Source of the DNA: Phoebastria nigripes
Taxonomy: Eukaryota > Chordata > Aves > Procellariiformes > Diomedeidae
Direction: 5' to 3'
Length of the DNA: 64,000 nt
Assembly (NCBI GenBank): GCA_035582835.1
Contig: JAYKAV010002774.1
Span: forward strand, 540,418-604,417
Positions 22,280-35,020 of this stretch are shown here, in pieces. The first letter of the stretch is position 1. Each line of letters begins with the position of its first letter. A program made the translations under genes and the position numbers. The notes below the pieces were generated by a model that saw nothing but the letters and a program-made list of their open reading frames with translations, was not told the origin of the DNA and made no database searches.

Positions 22280-23451
22280 ATGTCCATGAAAATTACAAAA
22301 TCAGCTTTTCCAAACCAACACCCTAATGTATGATTCTTCCATGCCTGCAGATTTTACAGGCAAACGAAGGGAAGGAAACGAGCTGAAGTATATTGGCCAT
22401 GAAACTCTTAGGAACTGAATTTGTGCAAAGCAGGCTGGGCTTACCACCCTGAGCATTCGCAGTCGACACCTTCATGGTTTGTAGCCAACTGCCCCCAGCT
22501 TCCCCAGCAGAATCCAGCAGAACAGTTGCACTGGGTGGAGAAACTGGGGAAAATAGAAGTTTTTTTCAAAACTGAATGAAACTAGGAAATGACTACAGAA
22601 TCGCTAATATTCAGTGTGTCGCATTGTTTTGTACTGGAAGGCAAATTTTCTTCTGGGAATGTAAAGGGGAAAAAAAAAGCAGGCCATGAGTTCAGTTGGT
22701 AAGTAGCTATTGATTTAAAGACGCTGGGAAGAGGAGGAAGAATTGGGANATAAGCGTATGACCTGAATGGGAGTAAGGTACAGGAGTTAACACATTAGCA
22801 TCACAGCATTAGGAAGTCAACCCTGATTTGAGTTTATATATACAGTCTATTGTTTTGAACTGTCATCAGACTCTGGAACACAACACTGTTTTCCATCTAG
22901 AGATTTTATTTTCAACTCTGAAAGCTCTAGACATCATTGAAAACAGGGAGGAAATCAAAACTGATGAGCAGGAAAAAAACCAAGCCAACAATCCACCCCT
23001 TTGATTTTTAATATACTTTTGTAGCAAGGTTCAGTGGCACATTGCATGACAGTGTAACTAGACGTACAGAGCATCTCAGTAATGCTGTCTTTATCATTAG
23101 TATTACAGGAACAGCATGCTACTGATCACTTCCAAATTAATATAGCTTTTCTTCTTTGCAGCATAATAATAGTGTGCAGAAGGGATTTTTTGTTATTTGC
23201 GGTGCTTTCTCTGTCTTACCACTGTAGTATAACCTGCTACAAGAAATCTGTCTAATTTTGCAGCCCAAGGGAGTACCAAAACCAATCAGGTTTTGAAGTC
23301 CATGCCTACAGTGATTTATGTCTGGAGTTGGCTCTAGGACTTAATACTGCAGCAGGTATTCCACCCCAACAAGTATTTTATCAAGTTGCAATTTTTTCTA
23401 TCAGAGAAGGTCTTTATATAAATCAGATTGTTTCAGGTTCCTTTCAGATAT

Positions 23452-23534
23452 GGTGTGTGTATATGTATCTATATACATATGTATGTAGATATGTGTAGAT
23501 ATGTATAGATATAGATATATGTGTTTATATATAT
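23452..23534. repeat. TATG/TAGA-type imperfect microsatellite
   Basis: About 80 bp of alternating tatg, tata and taga units, such as gtagatatgtgtagatatg, lies about 550 bp before exon C. It is imperfect, so it is probably old. Confidence 0.85.
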
Positions 23535-24085
23535 TAAAATTACCATTGTCTACTTTATAGTTCTAAGAGAAACTTATAAGTAGTTCCGGTGTCTTTTCAG
23601 ATCTTACTGTGTTCCTTACAGTTCCTTCCCAAACAACAATACCTGTTAGATCAAAGGCATATAGTATGCATATAGTAGTGTGTTTATACACTGATGACTG
23701 CAGTGACTATACAGGTACAGTGATGGATGATGTTGCAGTGCTGAGGCAGTTGGTCTGCTGTACGGGACCGCAGTTATTTTTTTTTTGCCCTTATTTAAAT
23801 CATAGGAATAACATCATAGGCTCTTCAAAGGAAAGATGTAAGCCAATGTAATCTTCTTTGTAACTCCACTAACAGCTGTTCACAGAAAGCTCATGCTGCT
23901 TCTCTTGTTTGAACACTTCAAGCAGTTATTTTAAAGGAGAAAGCCTAAAATCTTTCCAAAATGCCTTGCTGCTCAAGCAACTTTTTAGTCTAACCCACTA
24001 CTGATGGAAGTGAATAGGGGTGTGTCGAGAGACCGTAAAGAACGCCGCTGAATTTGACTTGTGTTCCTCTTTACCTTATTCACAG

Positions 24086-24211
24086 ATATTGATGAGTGTG
24101 CTGAAGGACGGCACTACTGTCGTGAGAATACCATGTGCGTAAATACACCAGGTTCCTTTATGTGCATCTGCAAAACAGGATATATACGCATTGATGATTA
24201 TTCATGTACAG
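24086..24211 (+). CDS. NELL2: NELL2 exon C: calcium-binding EGF domain
   Basis: This 126-nt exon is in phase 1 at both ends and encodes a complete calcium-binding EGF domain starting DIDECAEGRHYC and ending DDYSCT. All six cysteines are present. The calcium-ligand start D-I-D-E is intact. The CVNTPGSFMC segment fits the consensus C-x-[DN]-x4-[FY]-x-C for Asp/Asn beta-hydroxylation. The acceptor has a good pyrimidine tract (ttcctctttaccttattcacag) and the donor is gtaaga. From established knowledge, calcium-binding EGF domains in tandem form rigid rods, and EGF domains of NELL2 are reported to contact the axon-guidance receptor ROBO3. It lies between two very long introns (18.6 and 25.8 kb). 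Reading through its donor gives only non-EGF sequence before a stop, which supports the exon end. Confidence 0.97.
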
Positions 24212-26195
24212 GTAAGAGCTGTATATTTGTGAAAGGAAATAACAGGATGATGGTATTTAGGAGCACTGATATGATAAACACCATAATAATTACAAGGATA
24301 CAGTGCAGAAAAGCTAATGCATTTTAGAGATTATGTGTATGTTGTATCATTTGCCTGAAATTGTAAGGCAGCCTGGATTGTCTTACAGGTTTGCATGGCT
24401 TTGGGTGCTGATAGAAAAGGTGAAGGGAGGAGGCTGAAGAGAGCAAAAATAGTGCTCTGGGTTACTCGGTTTCCATGTGGCATACCAGTACAACTTCACT
24501 TGGAGTATAATGACTCTTCTGCAAACTTTTGATGGAGTTAAATTTGCTGCATATTAGAAGCAGCTGTTTCCTCATTTTGAATTCTCCTGCACTGGGGAGG
24601 TTCCGCAGCTGAATCCTGAGTTCAGAGGGCAGAAGCTCTGCCTGCCTTGAGGCACTGGACAACGTGGTTGGTCTTATTGCTGTATCTTCCCTTTTTGCGC
24701 TACTGCCAGTGGATGCTCTAGAGGAGGTGTTGGGTTCATACTGCCTTTCTGTCTTCTAGTCTTCTTTTATTGCAAGGTATTTTAGGGTTATGGAATGAAC
24801 GCTGAACATTTAAAACAGCCTTCCGTATCAGAGCCAGCCTGACTGTAAGTGTTCCTGGGAGGAACGTGTTTTTTCCTACTAGACAGATAAAGCAAATGAT
24901 TCAAAGATGTGGCACATTCTCTCAGTGAAGAAAAACGTGTGTGAACAAAATAGTACCACTATTTTGTGTGCACAGGGAACACATTAGCTCTTTCTATAAG
25001 AGGATATATTTGTTCAGTAGAACTTTCTTGGAGTTCATACTATCTAACAGTAAAGCTGGCTATAAATGGATGAGAGTATTAAGAATGTGGAGACAGCATT
25101 GTGAAGTTCATTTCTAAATTTGTTTAATTCTGTCCATTATGTCTTGGTATTTTTCAGCATCAATGATATGTCTTGGTACAGAAACAGCTTCTTCATAAAC
25201 TGGCATAATTTGCTTGCCCAAACATGCACAGCACTCAGGGACATGGATTTGAAACGACATACGTGTGATTTTTGTGCGTACTGTCTTACCTGTACTTGAC
25301 ATTCCTCTCGCATACACTGGCAAGCACTATTTTACTGCAGTAAGCCCAGTTCTTGAAGGACCAAGTTATAGGCTGCTTGCAGCAGGTCCTTTCTGAAGCA
25401 ACCAGTATGTTTCTGATCACTCTCTCATGTCTCCACACTCTCAGCTGAGTAAAGCAATTGTTTCACTACCTACCGAGTGTGAATGTTGGGATTATTTTAG
25501 GACTGACTTTATCTAAATCACTGTGATACTTTTTCCGCTTTGCTTCCCTTAACTTGCTGTTCTGATTGAACTCTGCAAATGGTGAACCATCGCCAACAAC
25601 TTCACAGGGGCATTCGGTGCCTATAAATATAATAAAGGTATTTCTCGGTACTCTGCACATTGCATTCCTCATATTTGCTGAAACGTACTGTTGTGAAATT
25701 CAGTGCAGTTCAAGAGCTCTGGACAGTCAAACTGGTGTAAAACTTGCTGGAAATCCATTACTGATTTCACATTGCAAACTGAGTTTGGCTCCATATTTGT
25801 AAATAATAGTTTCCTGTGACATCAGCCTGATGGGTGACAAAATGAATGATTTCTTCTCCACCTTTCCCTTGACCAAGTTGGGAAAAGTTAATGCAAAAGG
25901 AAGCAAAGTAGATGAAACAGTTTTGTAAGATTTCAAATCTTAAGACTCGCTAGGCCAGATGAACTGTAAGTCACACAGTGACTTTCTGTATGTCTGAGCA
26001 ATGCCACTTGCTGTCATTTGGGACCTGGAGTTTTTCTGGAGTTAAATTATAGTGAACTTTGGATACTGAGAGGCAACCATGAGGATGCAGTGCCTGTTGG
26101 GTGGTAGAATTTCCACGAATGGCAACCTAACATCATTAAGTGTATATGTCACAGAATAACTGCATTTTATTTCTGGTTCCACAACTAGTGTGGGC

Positions 26196-26215
26196 GCCTC
26201 CGGTGGAGGCACCGG
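26196..26215. repeat. Nested GC-rich inverted repeats
   Basis: The arms gcctcc and ggaggc flank ggt, and overlapping them ccggt pairs with accgg six bases later. The CpG-containing, GC-rich patch stands out in AT-rich intron. Two alternative small hairpins are possible. No function is known. Confidence 0.5.
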
Positions 26216-26991
26216 TCAGTTACTAAAGTAAGTAAACTTACGAGACTCTTGCATGACATTTCCACCAAACAACTAGTGAGTGAAAGGTTAATTATGTTTT
26301 AAAAATTGAAGGAAACACAGGATACATTTAAAGTCATGTGCTTTGATCAGTAAATGGCATTGTGTGCTCGTTTTAGTCTATATGAGTGACATTGAGAGCA
26401 TTTACATTATAGCACTATATTAAAGCAGGTGGCAAATGTATATATTTGTACATGAGACTGCTATAGGTTTTTCACCCCTCATCATATTCTTTGGTCTCTG
26501 CTGGTTTTGTCATCTATTAAAGCTCCTGATTTCGGAGACTTTTANGTGCACCCATTTGCCCAGATATAAATCTAAGAGGTAAAGTGAACACAAGTAGGGA
26601 GGGTATGTTGCTGTGGCTTTAACATGGAGTCTATGGAAGTTTTAAACTACTAGATTGCTTAGCATTGTCTCTCCCGAAGAAACTTGCTGTGTTCTAAGAA
26701 CCAGCAAAAGCTNGGTGTAGCAGAAACACTGGCCGTGTTTACAGGACATTGCTGAAAGATGTGTATGTTAATAAATCAGTGCAAAATAACAGTGGGAAGG
26801 AGTTTATGATGCTAATGACAGTACTTTGCTGTCCTGCAGACAGACCAACAGGTTTAGTCTAGGCTGTTATGCTTGGGTATAGCTGACTTTTCATGAGCAT
26901 GATTTTCTCTTACAGCATACTGCAGTATTTTAAAGCAAGTAGTTTACAAGAAAAACTCATTATACTTCCCTTTATTGTCTTTTTTTGGTTG

Positions 26992-27013
26992 GTTTGTTTG
27001 TTTGTTTGTTTTT
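26992..27013. repeat. (TTTG)n microsatellite
   Basis: About five GTTT units follow a T-run in the intron between exons C and D. Confidence 0.85.
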
Positions 27014-30000
27014 AATTTAAGTGGAGCCTTAATGACATTCAGCTAAACAAATGACTTGAGAAGGGAAAGTATTTTCCAAATACATTTTGTTTAGAGAATC
27101 AAGGCAGTAAAGTGTGTTAGGGATCTCAACTTGTCTCAGCCACCCTTGCATTTGCTCTATTTAAGTCCATCAATTTAATCTGCCTTTTATGATTGTAGAA
27201 AGCAGCAAGTAGAAATCTGCACAGTTTGAGAATCCAGATACCAACTTGTCCGTGCCCAGCACACCTCACTGTGCATCATGAGCTCATGGCCCGTTCACTG
27301 TGGCTGGGAATTATTTTGGTTAAGCCCAATTTTCTTGTCATGATGGTGCTAGTTCTTGAAGTTAAGGGCATAAACCAAGCCTTTTTATCTGTCAGAAAAG
27401 CAGGACAGTAAGGAGAAAAGCAATCATGATAGACCAAAAAGACAGAGCTCTGCAAATTAAGGAGATATTTTTGAAAGATTTTGTGAAGAGTTCCCTGTTT
27501 AACTTGGCATATCTGTGAAAGTAAGGCTGTGCACTGTCCTTAAGGAATTTTCTGGGTTTTCCGTATTTCTTTTTTGTTCTAGTAATCAGATTTATTGTAG
27601 AAGCTGCACAGAATAGTTCAAGTATTCCATAGTCTGTATAAAAACCCGGTGTTTACATCTGGCAAAAGTGAAAAGTGGGAAGGAGGTCTGTAAAAGGAAT
27701 GGTATTTTAAAACCAATTCAAACACTGGTATGCAAAATACCTTTACATTCATACCTTCGGATAGACTCTGTTTTATGTAATTCATGCAAAAAGTGGGCAT
27801 TGTATGACCTAATTTCTGCATTGCTCCTTTCTTTTTTCCTCGAGATAGCTGGAAGCATCAGCTTTGATAGCATTGGTTCTCAGCTACTGCAGAAGGGTAT
27901 TATAAAGATGCCTGTTGCCAACTACTCGTGAGACCCATGCTGCAGAAGCCTCACACAGACACCTCTTGTGTGCAAAAGCAATCCTGAGTATCTTAGGGGC
28001 ACCTTGCTACTGCAAGCATACTACAAAAATTACCAAAGGCCCAGGCTCCAGGACTTACGTTGGTGTGGTTGTACAGTATGCAATTCTGTTCAAATCTCTC
28101 AGTACTCACGTACAGAGGGTCCGTCGCACTTTGGTTTTTGCCAATGTTTGCAGCTAAATTTATTCATTCAACCCTCTTCTGTCTTCTGCAGAATTTAAAG
28201 TTTTTGGCGAGTCTTTATTTGCCTCATTGGGTTTAACTTGCCAGCTGAAATATTAATGAAACTGAAGAGGAGGCAGATTTTTAATCCAGTTCAGGAATAA
28301 TGAGCATAGGGCAAACAAGCGACAACTGACCCTGTGTGTTACTAAATGTTAAATTTTTAAAATATATTTCAGGTGACACTGTTCCTTATAATGCTGTGTA
28401 ATCGAATCCAGTTGTGGAACCGTAGCTGTGCATAAAATAGCTGACTTACTGTAAGCTGGACCAGAAGCTCTGGTGGTAGCACATCCTTGGGAATATTACT
28501 GAGCAGGAAGAAAATGTTCTGTAGCTTGGCATTAATATGTCATTGTTTGCACAGGATAACTGAAGCACAGGGAGGAGATGTTGAAAAATTGTACCTGAAC
28601 CTTGATTAGGCAGGTTATGATGTGAGTGATGTCCATGCAGCTTGCTGGCAGGCTAACGTAAAATGCCTTATTGTTCCATTCTATGCACACATATATAATT
28701 TAGCAGTCATTGATCAAAATAGAAGAGAGACATAAAATCAGTGACATTGAAGGGTTTTTCTCCTGTATGAGACATTTGAAAAGAAATCTGTGCTATCTAT
28801 CTCTGTCAGAGTCCTGGGCACAAAAGACTGATTTAGACAGCATATAGCTGCTTCCAAAACAGCTCCAGTCTCTTTCTTCCTGGCATGTTTATTGCAAGTT
28901 TTACAATAGATCTGAATTACATTTTGATTTTCACAACAAAGGATGTAATGAAGACATCAATTTCAGATTTTGTTATTTGTATTCATCTTGGAAGCAAGAT
29001 TTGCAGGGTTAGATTGAGTTAGTCACAACCATATTTACACAGAAATCTGTTGTTCATGACTGATTTTATGTTCAGAAATGAATCATAGATATGAGAAGGG
29101 GAGATGAGTCCTAAGCTGCACCCATATGCCAAATGGGTGCACAAACTGCAAATTAAAGGCATAAAAAATATGCCCTAGGCTACCATGCTTTCCCTACTTC
29201 GGTATCATCTCATTCCCCTTCCACTTCGCTTCACAGAACCTGAAATGTAATGGTGTTGTGCTAGGGGAAGGGAGGCAGAAAATGGCATGAGTCTCTGCTG
29301 GGGTAATTTTATATGTGTAGTGGTATGGTCCACCATCACTGTTAGATATGATTAAATCTGAAGGCCTTAGTATTTTTGTGGAATAGTAACACTTACATCC
29401 TTACTCTGCCTGGGATTACAAAAATGCATGGGCTGTTTTCTTGACTGGAAAAAAGAAAGTTTTCCTTCTAGAAACAAGCATGCAGCCAGTGTCACCTCTA
29501 GGCTTTCAGGCTGCTGTGTAATCCGCAGTAGCGGTACAGTGGTAGCAGTGCTCTGAACAGCGCCAGACATATCCTTTCCTGCACCTTTTTTTTTTTTTTT
29601 TTAATGGAAAAGGGAGAAGTTAGGAAATGAGAGATGAGAGGTCTCTCTTTTTCACACTTGGCTCTAACAGCGAGGAGTTCTGACTAGCCACAGTGGATGG
29701 TTAATCACGTTTAGTCTGAACAGATGTCTTTAGTTTCCTGCCTTGGGACCACGCACCTATGTAAGTAACCCATCAAAAATGGAACAGAAGAAAGAAGACC
29801 CTGTGAGATTTAGTGCATCCTCCCTAGATCATATTAAGGCAGAGGAAGATGCATGCCATAGCCTGGAGAAGCCATGGATTTTCTGAGCCCCAAATGATGT
29901 TTAAGGCTCTGTCTCTGTGCAGTCTCATGGGCCACCTTCTCTTATTTTTTTTTGCTTTCCGGTCAGCATAAAAGGGGGAAGTGACTCTGATGGAAGCGCT

Positions 30001-30331
30001 GGTGGTATACTCAGCCTCTCCTGTGGGTGGGAGTCCCCGAGGTGATGTGGGGAAGGTAACGCAGCTGATGTTACCCTCCCAGAGAATTCCTCCCCGGGGG
30101 CTGTTTCGTGTTTCACACTTAGTGGTACTGGAGAGGGAGGTGTTGGGGCTCTCCATGAGTACCCTAGGACGGTATCTTCAGTTGACTCTCCCTGTATGTG
30201 TGGTCTGGGTAAGATGGTAAATGACAGACATATGAAGGATGGACTGACTGTGTTAGTATATAAACCAGACTCTCTGAATTAATGTCTGTACATGCTGTCA
30301 TCTGTGGGGTTTAGTAAATTACCTATTACAT

Positions 30332-30375
30332 GTTTCTTTTTTTTTCTTTTTTCTTTCCCTTTTTTTTTTTTTTTG
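30332..30375. repeat. T-rich homopolymer tract
   Basis: About 44 bases, almost all T with a few C, ending in a pure T14 run. It is not linked to a recognisable retroposon body and is not next to an exon. Confidence 0.8.
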
Positions 30376-32102
30376 AGAGAGAAGTGAGTGATCTACAACT
30401 TTGTAGTTTTTGACACCAGTGAGGTTTTACAATTGCGCTGTACTTTTGCAGGAAATACATGTGAATTCTTAACTGATTAATTATTAAAAGCATATCGGGC
30501 ATGTTGCAAATCGTGGCCTACTTCTTCCACAGTCCGGCCACGTGAGCAACCATGTCCATTCCTGCAGCAGTGCTGAGCTGTGTGGGACCACTCCCACGTG
30601 CGGAGCTAGGCGCTCACATCCACGTTTTAAATGCGTGCAGACCTTGTAACTTTTTTTCATAACCATTTTGCTAAATCCATTCCAGATGATTTTGTCCTTC
30701 CTTTTCATTTTCACTTAAGCCAAGTCATGCTGATTTTTTGCTTCTGCTTGCTTTTAGAAAGAAATAACTTAGAAGCCAAAGGAGATGGCAAAATAGGTGG
30801 AGATTCTAAGTTATTGTGCATTACAGCCTGGTACCGTCACGTTTGTGTTCCTGGGTTTATTTTCTGACTTCTAAAGAAAATTATGAAGGATTTTTATATA
30901 ACATACCATGAGTGGTGGGAACATTTGCAGGGTTTATTGTTCTTCAGTGAGGCATAGTTGCAGGGTCTAAATAGATGGAAGGGATGAAGTACTTCTTCAG
31001 AAATGAAAGGAATGGATGGAATAGATGGATGGCTTTGGTCTTCGGGCATTTTGACTTGGCCATATGGAAGGCCTGCTCAAAGCAATGAAAGATGCGTTGG
31101 ACTCACCGGGCTTTAACTGGGTGTATCCAGCTGGACCTTGCTATGCCTCCTCCCCTTCACCCCAGCATATCTAAACCTTTATGAGTATCGGAGATTTTTC
31201 TAACAACATTTTTCCCAAAAAGCTGTCAATGCATTCAGCAGCATTTAATTTTTTTTTTTTTCAATAGCCTCTCACAGTAAACTGAAGTCTAATAATTGTT
31301 TCCGCATAAATTGCCAAGAAGCATGGCAGTAGCAAGTTGAGTGACACCTGAAATGTTAATTTTTTGGAATACTGGAAGCTCTGCATATTTTTCAAATCAA
31401 ATTAAATCACAAATCTGTTGCAAATTGGAAAGGAATCCCAAGACCAGCATTAAAATAATTAAGGGTCTGGGGAGATAGGCTTGACATATGGGCAAGATTT
31501 AAGGAGAAAACTACACATTTAGCTGCATCATGATGATGAACGTGCAAAAAGTAGGAATTATGATAATAATAATACTAATTAAAAATTACTTGAGGAGTGT
31601 CAATAGTAAAGGGGAAAATGTAGGGGAGAGTCCTGCACCACCGCAGATCAGTGGCCAGTGGTTTTTGACATTAATTTTTTACGTCTGACCCATATAATCT
31701 TCTCTTTAATGATATCGTGGGATGACTTTGAAGCAAATGCACCTCATCATAATGTATAGAAAACAGATTGTCACATTTAGCCTGTTCAGTGCTCATGCAT
31801 CTGATACTATTTCACCTACCTTTGTGCTTTTTTTCCCATGCAGCCATTAATGTTTTCTCACTTTGGTTTTCTGACAGGCCACACCGTTGTGATTTATTTT
31901 ACATTTGCTTTGCCCATAGTAACCAAAGTTACATTCTTCCTAAGCCCTCCTGTTTGGTTCCATTCTTGTAGATAGCTGTGGCTTGTAAACAACCTACACA
32001 TCTGCTTGGATTTCAGCTAATGCCACTGGTGATGTCCCCACTTGAGAAAGATACCTGTTGGTTTGGTATTTTGCTAAGCATTGATACATGGTGGGGTTTT
32101 TG

Positions 32103-32134
32103 AGTGCGTGTTTGTGTGTGTGTGCGCGTGCATG
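32103..32134. repeat. GT/GC-type alternating purine-pyrimidine tract
   Basis: The segment reads as gtgcgtgtttgtgtg followed by more TG and GCGC units. Alternating purine-pyrimidine sequence of this kind can adopt Z-DNA, but that is inference only. Confidence 0.7.
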
Positions 32135-34948
32135 AAAAAGGATTTTAAAGAAACATGTCTGGAATACTTCTGTCTCCATGCTGGCGCTGGATCAGGAGAT
32201 GACGGGCTAATGATATTCTCCAGAGAGTGGGAGACTGTTTTATTTTAGAACTGGCAAATTTCCTCCACTGCTTTTGAACATGAAGTGTTAAAGGTATAGT
32301 TATAGTCCTCAGTAGAAATTGAAGTTACCTTTAGAGGCTTCTCTTCTCTCCCCATCTTTGGAAGTCTCAGTATTAGTTTTGTAAATCTGATAAAAAAATC
32401 TGCTTTATATGTGCCAGTGCCCAGTTTTCACTATCCTATCAACCAGGAAATAAACACATCTGGGATTTTTTTGGTATAGTGTATAGCCAAAGGTTGGGTC
32501 TTGCCTCCTTTTCCTTCGTTAATGCTTTGTTTACAAGGTAAGTCTTCTGAGGATGCTTATGAGGAAACAGAGGCAGTGTCTTTGCAATGCTAACGGAGCC
32601 CATCCTTATCCCCCAAGTGCAGATGCCCCCACCATGGGAACCATCAGTCTGGTATCTGGATGAACTTGAAATGTCAGTAACAGGGACCTGTGATTTTGTT
32701 GAAATAACACAGCTCAAATACCGTTTATGATTCAGATCCCCCGATTATCAGTGGTTTTGCTGCCTGCCCAGTTGTTACCCTCTGCTTCTTGCAAGATACA
32801 GCTATTTTTGAGGGGGGAATAGACTCCTTGTCACATGTTTTTTTTTATTACCATAGTACTCTGACACACTTCGGATGAATGATTCCTCTTGGCATCTAGA
32901 AACTCAAATTCATAAAAGTGCATCTGCCTGTGGGCTTCTGTGTGGATTTCACTGGTTTATTTTTGACTTGTAAATCCATCAATTGTTTGGGACACCAACA
33001 GTCTGAGAAATCTCCTCTTTTTCCTATACTGTGCAGCAGAAGTGACGTTTAATGGCAGGGATACTTGAGAAAAAGTTTTGTTGAATTGCTTGTGAGGGTG
33101 CTGAAGGTAAAATCCATCTTTAATCCCTAGGGCACGGGCCAGGTAAAATTCCAGACGTGCAATACATTCCTTCCAGATATTCAGGAAAAGTTCATTGATG
33201 GGTTCTGATGTGGAGCTGGAAATGGGTTTGCACCAGTATACACTGGTAGGAGATAGACTCCAGCTAGCTGTGAAATGTGGGTGTTTTACAATATCATGTA
33301 TTACTAGTTATTTTTATTCCAACTGTACATTTCAGTTCCCACAAATGAGTTCTGAGAACTGAAAGGGAATGCCTTTCCTTATTTAAAATGAAGAATAAAA
33401 TCTAGCTTACATGAGAGGAATGTGGGCTATGTTTTAGCACCTGCACCAACCTCTTCTAAGAGTGGTATAGTTGCCTGGGTTTCCATGGAGGAAAGCTACT
33501 GTAAGACTGATGTAATCCAGAGCTGAACGAAGTCATCCAGCTTCTGTGTTTAAAGCTGCACGCTTGTCCTCAGTTAATTAACAGTATAAAATTGGCCTGC
33601 TTTTTCAGACACACAAGAGCATCCACAAGTCATTCTGAAGATAATAAGCGCTAATAGTGCTTAGTACATTGGTAAATGCAGCCACATTTTAATAAGTGAC
33701 TAAATGTGGCCACAAGATGCAACTTTATTCAGTGCTGCTGTATGCCCTTTAGCCTTCACTGCTGCAAAGAAGTTAAAAAAAAAGCCTGTGACCTCAGATT
33801 AGTTAATGCTTATAGTATACCAGCTTTGTTACTTGAAAATACGGTAATGTGAGACATGATGACAATAAAAGCTAATTTCTTCCTGTTTATTTCCCTTGAC
33901 TTATTTTGATGAATTCAGCAACATTTCAAGTTTTCCTCAAGTTCTGCAGCTTGTACAACAGCTGAGCTCATTGATTGTGCTTAAATAAAGACAGAATAAT
34001 TGCACAGGGGACAGAGCAGTAAACAAGCATCCTGACAGGGGCTTGTTGTAACATCACTGGAGTGACATATTATGGCTTGAGTAAGGAAATGTTGTAGTCA
34101 GCAAAGCACCAGAGAAAACATGCAGTTCTGGATTTATTAATGATGTGGGCAAGATGAACCATCTGTCTTTTCCATCTCTGATTTTCTTGACACCTCCCCA
34201 CCCCCCAATTATATTAGAAGTAACGTGCATGCACATGCATTATCACACAGTGTAATCCAAACTCCACTGAGGCGATGTGTCCAGCTATACTGTCAGGGTT
34301 GCTGTTAGTAATAAACACTCTAGAAGTCAGCTTGTATGCACAGAGCATTTTTAACTCAAAACCTATTTGGTTCTGATTTCCATTACTTGCCCCAGTTTCC
34401 ATTCTGCTTTATAGTATGTCAGCCTACATGAAGCTCTCAATCCTCTTTCAGGATAAATTTTCTCCAATATCCACTTTCTAGCGGTAAGATAATTCACAAA
34501 GCTAATAAGGGAATGATCATTCAGACTGAGCTTGTTGCTATGCGACCACATTACTAAGATAACAACACAAGTCATTTTTAGGTATCTGCTATATCTTATA
34601 CAATGGAACTCATTTATGCTTTATTTGGATTGAATTGGGTTATCGTTGACAACTTAGTTTGGAGGCTGTTTTAACTTGGAATGAGACCTTTTTTTTTCCT
34701 TCCTAGACGATACTTTCTAGGTCTCATTTCCTCCTTGGTTACTGACCCAGTTCGTAACAACTGTTCAACTGGCTATGCAATTATAGCAGGATTGATTTGT
34801 CAGCTGATCAAACTCCAACACATTTTGAAAGGGTCTTTGGTAGAATATGATTTGAGTTGATAAATAGAAAATGTATTTCCTTGACAAAGATACACATGTA
34901 TGATCTTCAGTATTGGATACTTAATTCCTTTACAGAAATCATTTTTTT

Positions 34949-34970
34949 ACCAAATATATATATATTTGGT
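34949..34970. repeat. 22-bp perfect AT palindrome
   Basis: Arms accaaatatat and atatatttggt are perfect reverse complements with no spacer. It is followed after 7 bases by a G-run (ggggtgggggggg) and then a second imperfect palindrome at 34988-35018, with gtgtgtgtat and atacacacac arms. Together they form a 70-bp block able to fold. Confidence 0.8.
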
Positions 34971-34976
34971 ACATTT

Positions 34977-35020
34977 GGGGTGGGGGGGGTGTGTGTATAT
35001 ATATAGATATACACACACCA
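34977..35020. repeat. G-run plus GT/AC inverted repeat
   Basis: A run of about 13 bases nearly all G is followed by gtgtgtgtatatatata and a mirror of gatatacacacac. The complementary GT and AC arms can form a hairpin of about 10 bp per arm with an AT loop. It is a decayed microsatellite that expanded in two phases. Confidence 0.75.

Larger units (their letters stand above)
5486..24085 (+). other. NELL2: NELL2 intron between exons B and C (18.6 kb)
   Basis: A phase 1 intron. It contains the clearest transposable elements of the window: two sense solo LTRs at 8890-9484 and 9817-10354 and a near-complete antisense CR1 at about 12740-16800. Other contents are a single-ended MITE-like fragment near 7245, a purine-rich tract at 18730-19390, a GT microsatellite at 22260 and a TATG/TAGA microsatellite at 23452. 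The remaining stretches (5.5-8.9 kb, 10.4-12.7 kb, 16.8-18.7 kb, 19.4-24.1 kb) show no gene or repeat that I can recognise. Confidence 0.85.

Noticed and set aside
24061..24327. An extended coding exon reaching past 24211.
   Set aside because: A consensus donor gtaaga follows the last EGF residue, exon D continues the protein exactly, and the read-through shows no EGF pattern.
27915..28200. Two overlapping + frames of 76-80 codons as a possible small gene or processed pseudogene.
   Set aside because: There is no similarity I recognise, no poly(A) remnant, and both frames are short enough to be chance.
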